Origin: Chloroflexota bacterium
GTDB lineage: Bacteria; Chloroflexota; Dehalococcoidia; SM23-28-2; RBG-16-64-32
Assembly: GCA_005880075.1 (NCBI GenBank)
Contig: VBJT01000081.1
Span: 1-18,797 of the forward strand
DNA: 18,797 nt
Reading direction: 5' to 3'
A program made the translations under genes and the position numbers. A model generated the notes under the pieces. The model had not been told where the DNA came from, made no database searches, and worked only from the letters and a program-made list of their open reading frames with translations. Shown here piece by piece: positions 1 through 6,532 of the stretch (within the stretch, counting starts at the first letter, position 1; every line of letters begins with the position of its first letter).

Positions 1-192
1 GGTATTCCGTAACGATTCTGCAAGCCACAACTTCTCGTGGGAATTGCATTGACCACCGATCGCAATCTAGCGTGAAAGAGAGGGCCGCTCGGCGGTTTAA
101 CGGAGGTTGGGTGGCGAGCCTACCGGGGCTCGATGGCCGAGGAGCGTTCCGCCGGCGGCCTGAATCGCTTCTACCCGAAAGCGAGGTGAATT

Positions 193-546
193 GTGGCCGC
201 GACTGTGCTGGTGATCGAAGACGACCCGGCCACTGGGCGCCTGCTCGAATCTGTCCTCCAGATCGGCGGCCTGCAGCCCGTGCTGATTACTAACGCGGAG
301 GACGCGCTGGAACGGCTGCCCGATGAGGAACCTGACGTTATCCTTTGCGATTTGCAGCTCCCCGGCATGGATGGCGCGGCATTCATAGAGATTGTTAAGG
401 CAAGCGATCTGGCGGACACACCGGTGGTCTTGATGAGCGCATATGGAGAGCCCGAGCAGCACTCGGCTGATACGTTCGTCGGCAAGCCGTTCGATCCATT
501 CGAAGTGACTCACCTCATCGAAGCGATGGCTCGGGATGGCCCCTAA
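193..546 (+). CDS. Single-domain response regulator (CheY-like receiver)
   Basis: A 117-residue stand-alone receiver domain with no output domain, so it probably signals by protein-protein contact as the acceptor of a histidine kinase phosphoryl group. The acidic pair is D10/D11 (VIEDDP), the phospho-acceptor is D53 (CDLQLPGMDG), the switch serine is S82 (LMSAYG) and the invariant lysine is K98 (GKPFDP); all key residues are present. The GTG start at 193 follows GAGG (183-186) at a suitable distance, and the protein begins at the first beta strand, as expected for the family. No kinase gene is nearby, so it is an orphan. The remnant at 608-823 is a second receiver, suggesting this was once a two-component cluster. 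Cytoplasmic. The family call is sure; the pathway is unknown. Confidence 0.9.
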   Translation: MAATVLVIEDDPATGRLLESVLQIGGLQPVLITNAEDALERLPDEEPDVILCDLQLPGMDGAAFIEIVKASDLADTPVVLMSAYGEPEQHSADTFVGKPFDPFEVTHLIEAMARDGP

Positions 547-607
547 CCTTAGATTCCGGCACGACTTCTCAGGCTAGGAATGGCCAGGGCTAACAAATGC
601 CGCGTGC

Positions 608-823
608 TTGCCCGTAGATGACGAAGCTCCCCTCCTGCACATGATCGACACAGCGCTGACTACTGACGGCTGCGAGGTCGTACCGGCAAGCAACGGTGAA
701 GAACCGCTTTCCATTCTCGAGAAGGAAACAATTCGACATCGTGCTGATGGATGTGCTTATGCACCTGTCAGTGGCTTTGATCTTGTCGAGAAGCTCAGGC
801 AATTGGGCAATAACCTCCGCTGA
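608..823 (+). pseudogene. Decayed response regulator receiver domain
   Basis: The open frame begins VDDEAPLLHMIDTAL, the first strand and helix of a receiver, and continues through VVPASNGEE. The phospho-acceptor strand FDIVLMDVLM is then found only in another frame (around 730-764). The original frame resumes with PVSGFDLVEKLRQLGN and stops at 823. Spliced across the two shifts this reads as a normal receiver, so two compensating indels have destroyed the active-site strand in the 608 frame. The C-terminal half with the switch Ser/Thr and lysine is absent, and the ATG at 598 runs into a stop. It lies 60 bp after the intact regulator. I read it as a dead, truncated paralogue. Sequencing errors could explain the shifts but not the missing half. 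Confidence 0.6.
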
Positions 824-988
824 CAGGCTCACAATGATTGGAAAACGCCACCTATTCGCACAAGCAATCTGTTCGGATTCAGCTGGTAGGGAACCGCTCC
901 TTCAGTCAGATCATGAAGCGGCTCATCCCGTGTCGTAAGACGGCGAGGACGCGCATACTGATGCCTGTGACTTCGAAGGAGGTTCTCC

Positions 989-1354
989 GTGTTCATAGCT
1001 ATGAATCGCTTCAGGGTGTCCGCGGGGCGGGAAGCTGATTTCGAACGCACGTGGAGGAAGAGGAAGTCACATCTCGGTGGAGTACCAGGATTCGTTCAGT
1101 TCGCCCTCCTCAGAGACGAGGGGTCGGGCGAATACGTTAGTCACACTACCTGGCGAGATCGCGACGCCTTTGTCGAATGGACTCGCAGTGACGCATTTGC
1201 CGCCGGCCATCGGCAGGGACCGGTAACGGGCCTTCTGGAGGGTTCACCCCAGTTGAGCACGTACGAAGCCGTCATCGTTGAGGCGCCGGGGGTTGCATCA
1301 GCCGATCTTAGAGGGTCAGTTTCCCCCGCGTCGCCGTCGAACGCAGATCATTAA
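989..1354 (+). CDS. Antibiotic biosynthesis monooxygenase (ABM) / IsdG-HmoA-like heme-degrading monooxygenase
   Basis: A 121-residue protein whose first 80 residues match the dimeric ferredoxin-like ABM fold. The start MFIAMNRFRVSAGREADFE, the GVPGFVQFALLRD strand and the FVEWTRSDAFAAGHR segment are typical of HmoA/IsdG proteins. Residues N6, W64 and H74 reproduce the Asn-Trp-His set that IsdG-type enzymes use for heme, with the usual ten-residue Trp-His spacing. The GTG start at 989 sits seven bases after a strong AAGGAGG (976-982). The last 30 residues or so (APGVASADLRGS onward) are low-complexity and extend past the domain. Heme oxygenase activity is inferred from the triad; other ABM proteins act on other substrates. 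No heme-uptake genes are nearby. Confidence 0.8.
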   Translation: MFIAMNRFRVSAGREADFERTWRKRKSHLGGVPGFVQFALLRDEGSGEYVSHTTWRDRDAFVEWTRSDAFAAGHRQGPVTGLLEGSPQLSTYEAVIVEAPGVASADLRGSVSPASPSNADH

Positions 1355-1424
1355 TGTAGACTCTTTTGATAGGCGCCAGTTCCATCTCCTCGGCGTCGCA
1401 CCTGACCCCACGGAAAGGCCGGCA

Positions 1425-1688
1425 ATGTCAGTCTGTGCAGCCAGGGATTGTAATCGCGATGCATTCATCTTCGAATTCCAGAGCACCGTGGGCCTCTGTT
1501 ATGAGCACTGGCGAAGCCTTTGGACGAAAACGAACTTCTATGACCCATCTGGCCGCCCCGGCGTCCCAGTCGATTTGAAGGATGGCAGGCGGTTGAGGCT
1601 CGACTCCACGGCCTCGACGTTGCGGGTCGATAGCAGCAGCGCTGATTATGACCCGAGCCACCTCTCTGCAACCGCTCCGGGCGGCTGA
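1425..1688 (+). CDS. Small Cys/His protein, possible zinc binding, unknown function
   Basis: An 87-residue ORF starting at ATG 1425 after GGAAAGG (1412-1418), six bases from the start. The same frame is open upstream, but the ribosome site and the protein-like part favour this start. The N-terminus has C4, C9, C25 and H28 (C-x4-C-x15-C-x2-H), followed by EHWRSLWTKTNFYDP. This pattern resembles a small treble-clef or zinc-ribbon site. The C-terminal half is Ser/Asp/Arg-rich without recognisable domains. It lies about 70 bp after the monooxygenase on the same strand and may be cotranscribed. I do not recognise the family; zinc binding is inferred only from the Cys/His spacing. Confidence 0.45.
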   Translation: MSVCAARDCNRDAFIFEFQSTVGLCYEHWRSLWTKTNFYDPSGRPGVPVDLKDGRRLRLDSTASTLRVDSSSADYDPSHLSATAPGG

Positions 1689-1723
1689 GATCTGCGGGAG
1701 CGGCGCGCGAAAGGCGATTAGGA

Positions 1724-1924
1724 ATGCTACAGGGAAGAGACACACTCACATCGGCCCTCCCGGTACTATCCGCCCCGAAGGCCCAGCTAGACGACTCCCC
1801 GTACCTGGAGTCCATGCAAATGGACATTGACAGATTTGGGCGGTTGGTTCCGCTCTACTACAGCTCAGAGAGAATGTCGGAGCAACGACGTATGCAGCTC
1901 TGCTCGTCGCGACTGGTTCAGTGA
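1724..1924 (+). CDS. Small hypothetical ORF, overlapping the next start
   Basis: A 66-residue ORF from ATG 1724. The middle and end look protein-like (MQMDIDRFGRLVPLYYSS, then ERMSEQRRMQ). Its TGA stop (1922-1924) shares a base with the ATG at 1924 of the next ORF, a TGATG junction of the kind seen in translationally coupled genes. The ribosome site upstream is weak (TAGGA) and no domain is recognisable. The overlap is the main reason for listing it; it may also be chance. Confidence 0.3.
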   Translation: MLQGRDTLTSALPVLSAPKAQLDDSPYLESMQMDIDRFGRLVPLYYSSERMSEQRRMQLCSSRLVQ

Positions 1925-2178
1925 TGGCGCGGTCGAGGCGTCCACCGAAGGACAGCATCGCCGCGCATTTCGCGGAACTTTGTAGACTGGCCGCGGGAAC
2001 CGCAGTCATCCTCAGCGACCCGAAAAAAACGTTTAAAGGTAAGCTAATCGGCCCCAAGGAAATCGATGGGAAGCCGTTCATTGGCGTAAAGCTGAGCGAC
2101 GATGACAAGCGGTGGCTTCCGGTCGAGCAGTCCTCGAGAGTGACGATCTCGACGGCAAAGCACTCGACAGATCGATAA
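1924..2178 (+). CDS. Small hypothetical protein with a likely beta-barrel core
   Basis: An 84-residue basic protein. GTG 1921 and ATG 1924 are alternative starts in the same frame; the ATG overlaps the preceding stop. After a basic N-terminus and a helix (DSIAAHFAELCRLA) comes an alternating hydrophobic stretch: TAVILSD, FKGKLIGPKEIDGKPFIGVKLS, KRWLPVE, SRVTIS. This looks like a small five-strand barrel. The base composition is less GC-rich than its surroundings (for example CGAAAAAAACG). I do not recognise the family. It lies in the accessory region left of the tRNA fragment. Confidence 0.5.
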   Translation: MARSRRPPKDSIAAHFAELCRLAAGTAVILSDPKKTFKGKLIGPKEIDGKPFIGVKLSDDDKRWLPVEQSSRVTISTAKHSTDR

Positions 2179-2509
2179 GAACGCGGCGCGCAGGGCCCTG
2201 GCCATAGACTTGGCGATGTAGCTAATTCGCGAGCTGCTCCAGGAGTGGGAGCGGTCAGAAACCCGAGCTTAGTCCACCGGCAGCCGGCCCTATCCCGCGC
2301 TTGTCCTCCTTCTTCGCCCGCCCCCTCGCCTTCGGCCCGCAAGCGGACGGCCCGGAACCAGTCCGAGGCGTAGAGAGCATCAATAATCACGGGCAACCAG
2401 AGCGGGTCGGCCCCCCTCACTTGATCCCCGGCGGGCACGCCGCGCACCAGCGGGGCTGTCGCAAGGATGAAACTACTCGCCCAAGGCCGCTACCGACCTC
2501 TGGGAAGGC
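2179..2509 (+). other. Stretch of about 330 bases without a supported gene
   Basis: Open frames exist on both strands here because the DNA is GC-rich. None has a ribosome site or a recognisable domain. One minus-strand frame contains a mildly protein-like segment (PLWLPVIIDALYASDWFRAV, about 2340-2420) within a long Arg/Gly-rich ORF. It could be the remnant of a lost gene, but I cannot support it. Confidence 0.4.
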
Positions 2510-2700
2510 ATGAGGCAAATCGTCGTGGACGGTGCATCCGAGGCGGCGAAGAAAACAGATGGGAATGTAGCCACGTACGTTCTGTTAGCCCTCCTCCTCT
2601 GGCGTGGCCCCATCGGGATTCCTCGCGGCCTGTATCACCTAGCGTTCCCGCGCGCCTACGACCGTTGGAAGGTGCGCCACGAGTTCGAGGCGACTTTGGT
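2510..2700 (+). pseudogene. Fragment of an unidentified, possibly membrane-associated protein
   Basis: The frame open from 2471 encodes a protein-like segment. From ATG 2510 it reads MRQIVVDGASEAAKKTDGN, then a hydrophobic helix VATYVLLALLL, then GLYHLAFPRAYDRWKVRHEFEA. From about 2700 the same frame becomes Arg/Ser/Cys-rich, because the real coding frame there belongs to the metallophosphoesterase fragment; the ORF runs on to 2809 out of frame. The ATG has no properly spaced ribosome site and the coding look begins before it. I read it as a piece of one gene joined to a piece of another. The family is unrecognised. Confidence 0.3.
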
Positions 2701-3207
2701 CGCTCACCGGCGAGAGTGCTCGCGCTGCAGGGCGTCGCCGTTATCCTCCACGCCGGTGACATCGATGCCGAGAGAGTGCTCGCCGCACTCGAGCGCATCG
2801 CGCCGGTGACGGCCGTAGCGGGGAACAATGACGCGAAGCTCGCTCAACTCGGCCTGCCGCTGAGGGTGGACGTGGACCTGGGAGGCGTGAGGATACACCT
2901 TGTGCACCGACTCATCGACGCCGTGCCGAGTGCGGACACGCGAGTAGTCGTCTACGGTCACAGTCACAAGGCGCTCGTCGCCGAGCGAGACGGTATGCTT
3001 TGGGTGAACCCGGGCGCCGCCGGGCGCGTGGGGTTCCACCGGGAGGTTACTCTGGCGTTGCTGCGTGTGGAGCACGGTCGTTGTGAGGCGGAGCTCGTTT
3101 TGCTGGGGCCGCGCAGGGTCTCGAGTACGCGGCCGAGTCGTCAAGCTAACGAGCGAAGCGGAGGCGTCGAAGCCGAGTCCTCGGCAGTCACCACTCGGTT
3201 GACTTGA
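2689..3207 (+). pseudogene. YfcE/MJ0936-type metallophosphoesterase, N-terminus lost
   Basis: The frame open from 2467 becomes protein-like only from about 2689 (GDFGRSPARVLALQGV). It then carries the calcineurin-like motifs HAGDID, AVAGNND, VYGHSHKA and WVNPGAAGR, the order and spacing of YfcE-like phosphodiesterases. The family normally opens with a strand ending in D-x-H, which supplies the first metal ligands. Here the corresponding place reads GDFGR, with no histidine and no strand before it. The usual histidine motif in the third block reads LVHR. No good start lies near the domain (TTG 2665 is the nearest). Upstream DNA codes in another frame. It is most likely inactive through 5' truncation and substitution. 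Confidence 0.6.
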
Positions 3208-3273
3208 CCTTTTTGGCGCTGCGTACCAAAATAGTGACCAAAGCTAGACCTCACGCGGCAAGAAATAGCCGGG

Positions 3274-3374
3274 TTCTAAACCGCGTGTCAACATAGGGGT
3301 CGAGACGACAAAAGCGGTCGTTTTCGTATCTAAATCCGCGGTCTAAAAATCGGTCGGGATTCGTAAACCGCAGG
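3274..3374 (+). repeat. Degenerate repeats resembling a tRNA anticodon arm
   Basis: Four related elements lie within 100 bases: TTCTAAACCGCG (3274-3285), ATCTAAATCCGCGG (3328-3341), GTCTAAAAATCGG (3341-3353) and TTCGTAAACCGCAGG (3360-3374). The last is the anticodon loop and 3' stem of the tRNA fragment. GCGGT at 3314-3318 matches the missing 5' stem strand. Together they look like several imperfect copies of one anticodon-arm sequence, as expected where integrases repeatedly recombine or bind. The resemblance is short and by eye; AT-rich chance similarity is possible. Confidence 0.4.
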
Positions 3375-3404
3375 TCGTGAGTTCGAATCTCACCGTTGGC
3401 TCCA
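3359..3404 (+). other. 3' half of a tRNA, CGT anticodon (Thr); probable att site
   Basis: The sequence holds an anticodon loop TTCGTAA (3360-3366), the 3' stem strand ACCGC, a variable loop AGGTC, and a perfect T-arm GTGAG-TTCGAAT-CTCAC (3377-3393). The 3' acceptor strand CGTTGGC, discriminator T and encoded CCA follow, ending at 3404. The CGT anticodon would read the threonine codon ACG. The 5' half is missing: no GCCAACG acceptor strand or D-arm lies upstream. Integrative elements that insert at a tRNA anticodon loop leave exactly this product, with the intact tRNA at one end and a 3' copy at the other. By that geometry the element lies to the left, and the whole tRNA would be outside the window. 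Confidence 0.65.
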
Positions 3405-3614
3405 AGCTCCCGAATTATCCTGAAGCGGGCGAATCAGACGCATCCGCCGGTCAGCGCAGCATCGATGGTGTCTCGCCAGGCACCAACTCGCGGGGGACCA
3501 GACAAGGGTGGTCATAGTATTTTCGCAGCCAGAGGAGAGCAGCAAGCTCGAGTCGCGCACACCTGCGGCGATGCTAAGATAGCGAATGAGGTCGCGGAAT
3601 GGCCATGAGAGAGC

Positions 3615-3848
3615 ATGCGGGCGTACGTACTCATTGAAGCTGCAGTCGGCACGTCCAATTCCATCGTTAGCGGGATTGGCAACCTGGCCTCCGACGACGT
3701 CAAGCTGGTCTCGGCCGACGTCGTCACCGGGCCGTACGACGCCATAGTCATGCTGGAGGCCAACGATCTCGATCAGCTGGCTCGATTCGTCACCGACAAA
3801 GTCCAGGCGATCAACGGCGTCCAGCGCACTCTTACGTGCGTCGCATAG
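3615..3848 (+). CDS. Stand-alone Lrp/AsnC ligand-binding (RAM) domain protein
   Basis: A 77-residue protein matching only the C-terminal RAM domain of Lrp/AsnC regulators, with no helix-turn-helix. The pattern is typical: first strand MRAYVLIEAAVG, helix NSIVSGIGNLA, then VTGPYDAIVMLEANDLDQLARFV and a last strand near TLTCVA. Such small proteins form beta-sandwich oligomers that bind amino acids; whether this one regulates a partner is unknown. ATG 3615 follows GAGAGAG closely. The gene converges on shc, 79 bp away, with an inverted repeat between. The family is sure; ligand and partner cannot be told from sequence. Confidence 0.8.
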   Translation: MRAYVLIEAAVGTSNSIVSGIGNLASDDVKLVSADVVTGPYDAIVMLEANDLDQLARFVTDKVQAINGVQRTLTCVA

Positions 3849-3882
3849 CGCGCCCGGAACAAGACTTTACTGTCGCCTCCAC

Positions 3883-3911
3883 GCGAATAAGCGCCTCGGG
3901 CCAATATTCGC
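3883..3911. terminator. Inverted repeat between converging genes
   Basis: GCGAATA (3883-3889) and TATTCGC (3905-3911) form a perfect seven-base stem around a 15-base loop. The loop holds a further GCC/GGC pair. It lies between the stop of the RAM gene and the stop of shc, where a bidirectional terminator would sit. There is no clear T-run on either side, so terminator function is only suggested. Confidence 0.35.
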
Positions 3912-3927
3912 TGCTCTAAGCGATGAC

Positions 3928-5574
3928 TTACATGCGAGTTGCGAACCTGCCCAGCGCCATTAGCGGCCAGTAATTGCGGTATAGGTGGTACTTGATGTAG
4001 AAATCCCCGGGAAACCCCGTGCCCGTGAACTCGTCCTCGAGCCATTGCCCGTCCTCTTCCTGGGTCTCGACGAGATACGCAGCGCCGCGGTCGACGGCCG
4101 CGGTGACAAGCCCATCGCAGGAGTCCCCAGCGGCGGCCAGCAAGCCAAGCAAGGCCCATGCCGTCTGCGAGGCGGTGCTTGGTCCGCGCCCGATGGTTGA
4201 AGGGTCCACATAGCTCATACAGCTTTCGCCCCAACCACCGTCGCCGTTTTGCCGCGCCAGCAGCCAGCTAACCGCTCGTCGGACGTAGGGCCGAGACATA
4301 TCTTCGCCGGCGGCGGCCAGCGCCGGAAGCACGGCGCCAGTCCCATAGATGTGGTTCACCCCCCAGCGGCCGAACCAGCTGCCATCGTCGCGCTGCTCGC
4401 CGCGCAGGTAGCGCACGGCGTTCCCATTCGATTTCTTCTCGCCTGACAGCGAGAGAGCCTCTACGGCGTGCGCCGTGACGTCCTCCGAGGGCGGGTCGAT
4501 AACCTCGCCGAAGTCGCAGAATGGGATCTCGTTGACGATGCGCCGCGTGTTGTCTTTGTCGAAGGCTCCCCAGCCGCCGTTGGCTGACTGCATCCCGCGC
4601 AGCCAGCGAACGCCGCGCTGGAGAGCAAGGGCTTTATGCGTTTTGGGCAGGTCTGTTCTTGCGAGGGCGATCAGCACAGCGGCCGTGTCGTCCGTGTCCG
4701 GATAGATGTCGTTCTCGAACTCGAATGACCAACCACCCGGCTCGACCCCCTTTGCCCTTACCTGCCAATCGCCGCCCGTCAGCACCTGTTCACGAAGCAG
4801 CCACCGCCCTGCCTGCACGAGCGCCGGATGACCGTCCGGAAGGCCGGAGTCCTGGAGCGCGATCATCGCCAGCGCCGTGTCCCAGACGGGCGAGAGGCAG
4901 GCCTGCGGGTTGAATGTTTCCTCGTCCTCGACCGACCACGCACCCTCGATTCCCTCGATTCCTTTACGCATCGCCGGATGGTCCAGCGGGTAGCCGCGGA
5001 GCTTGAGGGCGATAAGCGAGTACACCCACGGCGGTTGGATGCCTGCCCAGGAGCCATCCGCTTCCTGCCGGGCGAGAATCCAGCGCTCCGCAGCGCGATA
5101 CGCGGCCTCCCTCAGCGGGCTGATGGCGACGCGGTCGTAGCTTCGTAGCAGCGAATCCGCCGCATGGAAGAACCCCTTCCAGGAGAGCATGTTCTTTGGC
5201 TTCGGCAATATGTATGCAGTCCATTTCCTGCCCCGAGGGTACAGTTCGTCGAGGCGCGCGTTCTCCGGGATTGGACAGACCGGGCGCTCGGTGAGGATGA
5301 TCAGCATCGGCACGATAGTCGCGCGCGCCCAGGAAGCGAAGTCGTAGATGTTCAGCGGGAACCAGTGCGGCAGGAACATCAGCTCCGGCGGCAAGGCGGG
5401 AACGGCGCGCCAGTCCCACTGACCGAACAAGGCCAGCCAGATCTTTGTGAACACCCGCACGCGCGGGATTCCTCCAGCCGAGAGCACGAATTCCCGGGCA
5501 TGAACCATATAGGGTTCGTCCCGCGAGGTGCCCGCCAACTTCAGTGCGAAGTATGCCTCCACGGTGGCGTTCAA
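3928..5574 (-). CDS. shc: Squalene-hopene cyclase, main part (gene broken near the 5' end)
   Basis: This 548-residue frame covers most of squalene-hopene cyclase, the membrane-associated enzyme that cyclises squalene to hopene. Seen are NATVEAYFALKLAG, the catalytic acid motif DTDDTA (D293-A298, in YPDTDDTA), and QW repeats at about 170-180 (QEADGSW), 329-336 (MQSANGGW), 393-400 (EQRDDGSW) and 441-448 (RQNGDGGW). The C-terminus TGTGFPGDFYIKYHLYRNYWP is typical. The frame opens with TTG, really the Leu of a DLNATVE motif. The normal N-terminus is in a second frame at 5571-5777. About 25 residues that should join them, including a QW repeat, are missing. With those restored, the length (about 640) is normal. 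It is last in the hpnH-hpnG-shc operon. Probably inactive as sequenced. Confidence 0.85.
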   Translation of the reverse strand: MNATVEAYFALKLAGTSRDEPYMVHAREFVLSAGGIPRVRVFTKIWLALFGQWDWRAVPALPPELMFLPHWFPLNIYDFASWARATIVPMLIILTERPVCPIPENARLDELYPRGRKWTAYILPKPKNMLSWKGFFHAADSLLRSYDRVAISPLREAAYRAAERWILARQEADGSWAGIQPPWVYSLIALKLRGYPLDHPAMRKGIEGIEGAWSVEDEETFNPQACLSPVWDTALAMIALQDSGLPDGHPALVQAGRWLLREQVLTGGDWQVRAKGVEPGGWSFEFENDIYPDTDDTAAVLIALARTDLPKTHKALALQRGVRWLRGMQSANGGWGAFDKDNTRRIVNEIPFCDFGEVIDPPSEDVTAHAVEALSLSGEKKSNGNAVRYLRGEQRDDGSWFGRWGVNHIYGTGAVLPALAAAGEDMSRPYVRRAVSWLLARQNGDGGWGESCMSYVDPSTIGRGPSTASQTAWALLGLLAAAGDSCDGLVTAAVDRGAAYLVETQEEDGQWLEDEFTGTGFPGDFYIKYHLYRNYWPLMALGRFATRM

Positions 5575-5777
5575 GTCCGGCAGCGTTCGGCGTCTGCAAT
5601 CCCGAGAAAGTGCGTGAGGAGCAGGTACTCCGCCGCCATGCAGACGTTTGTCTCAAGCTCGCCGACCCAGTAGCCATCCGCATGCTGGGTGCGCAGGAAG
5701 TAGTCCTGCGTACGCCGGATCGCCTCGTCGAGCGCGGGGCGCGCGCTGTTGGAGGCGCCGCCGGCCACCGGAGGCAT
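5571..5777 (-). pseudogene. shc: N-terminal fragment of squalene-hopene cyclase
   Basis: 68 residues matching the start of squalene-hopene cyclase: ALDEAIRRTQDYFLRTQ, then the first QW repeat HADGYWVGELETNV, then MAAEYLLLTHFLGIADAER. The frame runs into TGA at 5571-5573. In the family this segment is followed by about 25 residues ending in a DGxWxLYPGGP-type repeat, then DLNATVEAYF. Here DLNATVE follows at once in another frame, so a deletion of roughly 75 bases, not a multiple of three, best explains the break. The ATG (5775-5777) overlaps the hpnG stop in a TGATG junction, so the start is secure and translation is coupled. Confidence 0.75.
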
Positions 5778-6532
5778 CAGCGAACGCCGCTGTGGAAGTG
5801 CTGGACGAGCGGCGCGAGGAAGGCGGCGAGGAAGACTGTGAGGTTGCTCAACGCCAGCCGGCCCGCCTCATATTGTCTGGCGACGTGCCGTGCAACTTCC
5901 GGGTGTTCATGCACGTAGCCCAGGAGAGCCTGCTGGTCAAAGTTCCCGTCCGGCTTTATGGCCCCGATCATAACTAACGGCTCGGCCGCGCCGTCCGAGA
6001 TTGCGCGTACGGCAAGGAAGGGAAGGCCTCGCTTCGCCGCCGCCTCGCCGATCCAGAAGCTCTCCATTTCGACAATATCGTGGCCCTTCCAGGCATGGTG
6101 CGCCGATTTCTCGTCAGCGCCAGCCGCTAACTCGTCGACGGTTATCGATGAGCCGGCCGAGACGGAAAGATCCATGCCGCGAGCAGCTGCAACCGCCGCC
6201 TCGATGAGTCCCGGATGCGACATGACCGTCGCGTCGACGCCGGAGTGGCGATGTGATTCGTGGTCGACGCGCTCGCAAACGACCAGGTCGCCGGCGCCCA
6301 GCTTCGGCGACAAGCCACCGGCGACACCTACGGAGACGGCGACAGCGGGCTCATAGCGGGCAAGCGCCGCTTCGCTGGCCTCCTGCGCACGGGCGCCGAT
6401 GCCGGTCTGGCAGATTACAGCGCCTTCGGCCTCGTACACGGGGAAGCCTTGTAATTCAGTCCGGCGGGTGTTGCTCATAGAGGTAAGGCAGGCCTGAACC
6501 TCAATCTCCATCGCCGCAAAGACCGCGATCAT
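5777..6532 (-). CDS. hpnG: HpnG-type nucleoside phosphorylase / adenosylhopane nucleosidase
   Basis: A 251-residue member of the MTAN/PNP nucleosidase family. It begins MIAVFAAMEIEV (catalytic-site Glu near residue 11), has the VSVGVAGGLSP glycine-rich loop, and carries VEMESFWIGEAAAKRGLPFLAVRAISD, whose VEMES (154-158) and D180 correspond to the purine/ribose binding residues and catalytic Asp. Next to hpnH and shc it is best read as HpnG, which removes adenine from adenosylhopane to give ribosylhopane. Its ATG overlaps the hpnH stop and its stop overlaps the shc ATG, so the three genes form one coupled operon. A hydrophobic C-terminal stretch (LTVFLAAFLAPLV) is unusual for MTAN and may touch the membrane. 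A general nucleosidase role is less likely in this setting. Confidence 0.85.
   Translation of the reverse strand: MIAVFAAMEIEVQACLTSMSNTRRTELQGFPVYEAEGAVICQTGIGARAQEASEAALARYEPAVAVSVGVAGGLSPKLGAGDLVVCERVDHESHRHSGVDATVMSHPGLIEAAVAAARGMDLSVSAGSSITVDELAAGADEKSAHHAWKGHDIVEMESFWIGEAAAKRGLPFLAVRAISDGAAEPLVMIGAIKPDGNFDQQALLGYVHEHPEVARHVARQYEAGRLALSNLTVFLAAFLAPLVQHFHSGVR

Larger units (their letters stand above)
3208..3614 (+). other. Gene-free stretch around a tRNA fragment
   Basis: This interval of about 400 bases holds no convincing gene. Its left half is locally AT-rich, with TAAA-type repeats and the 3' half of a tRNA (listed separately). A 70-residue plus-strand ORF (3396-3608) starts inside the tRNA fragment and has no domain or ribosome site. 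A TAAGAT hexamer at 3574-3579 could be a -10 box for the RAM-domain gene, but no matching -35 is visible. Confidence 0.5.

Noticed and set aside
97..513. Minus-strand ORFs over the response regulator
   Set aside because: Antisense shadows of a clear receiver domain; no domain or ribosome site.
1746..2447. 233-residue minus-strand ORF
   Set aside because: Mostly antisense to better plus-strand ORFs and Arg/Gly-rich; only a short segment near 2340-2420 looks protein-like and it has no start signal.
3187..3216. Weak hairpin followed by TTTTT near the end of the phosphoesterase frame
   Set aside because: Stem has a bulge, overlaps the stop codon, and the T-run is several bases away; not a convincing terminator.
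3359..3404. Complete tRNA with an intron in the anticodon loop
   Set aside because: No GCCAACG acceptor strand or D-arm occurs upstream within a plausible distance, so only a 3' half is present.
4964..5683. 239-residue minus-strand ORF inside shc
   Set aside because: Alternative frame of the cyclase; Arg/Pro/Gly-rich, no family.
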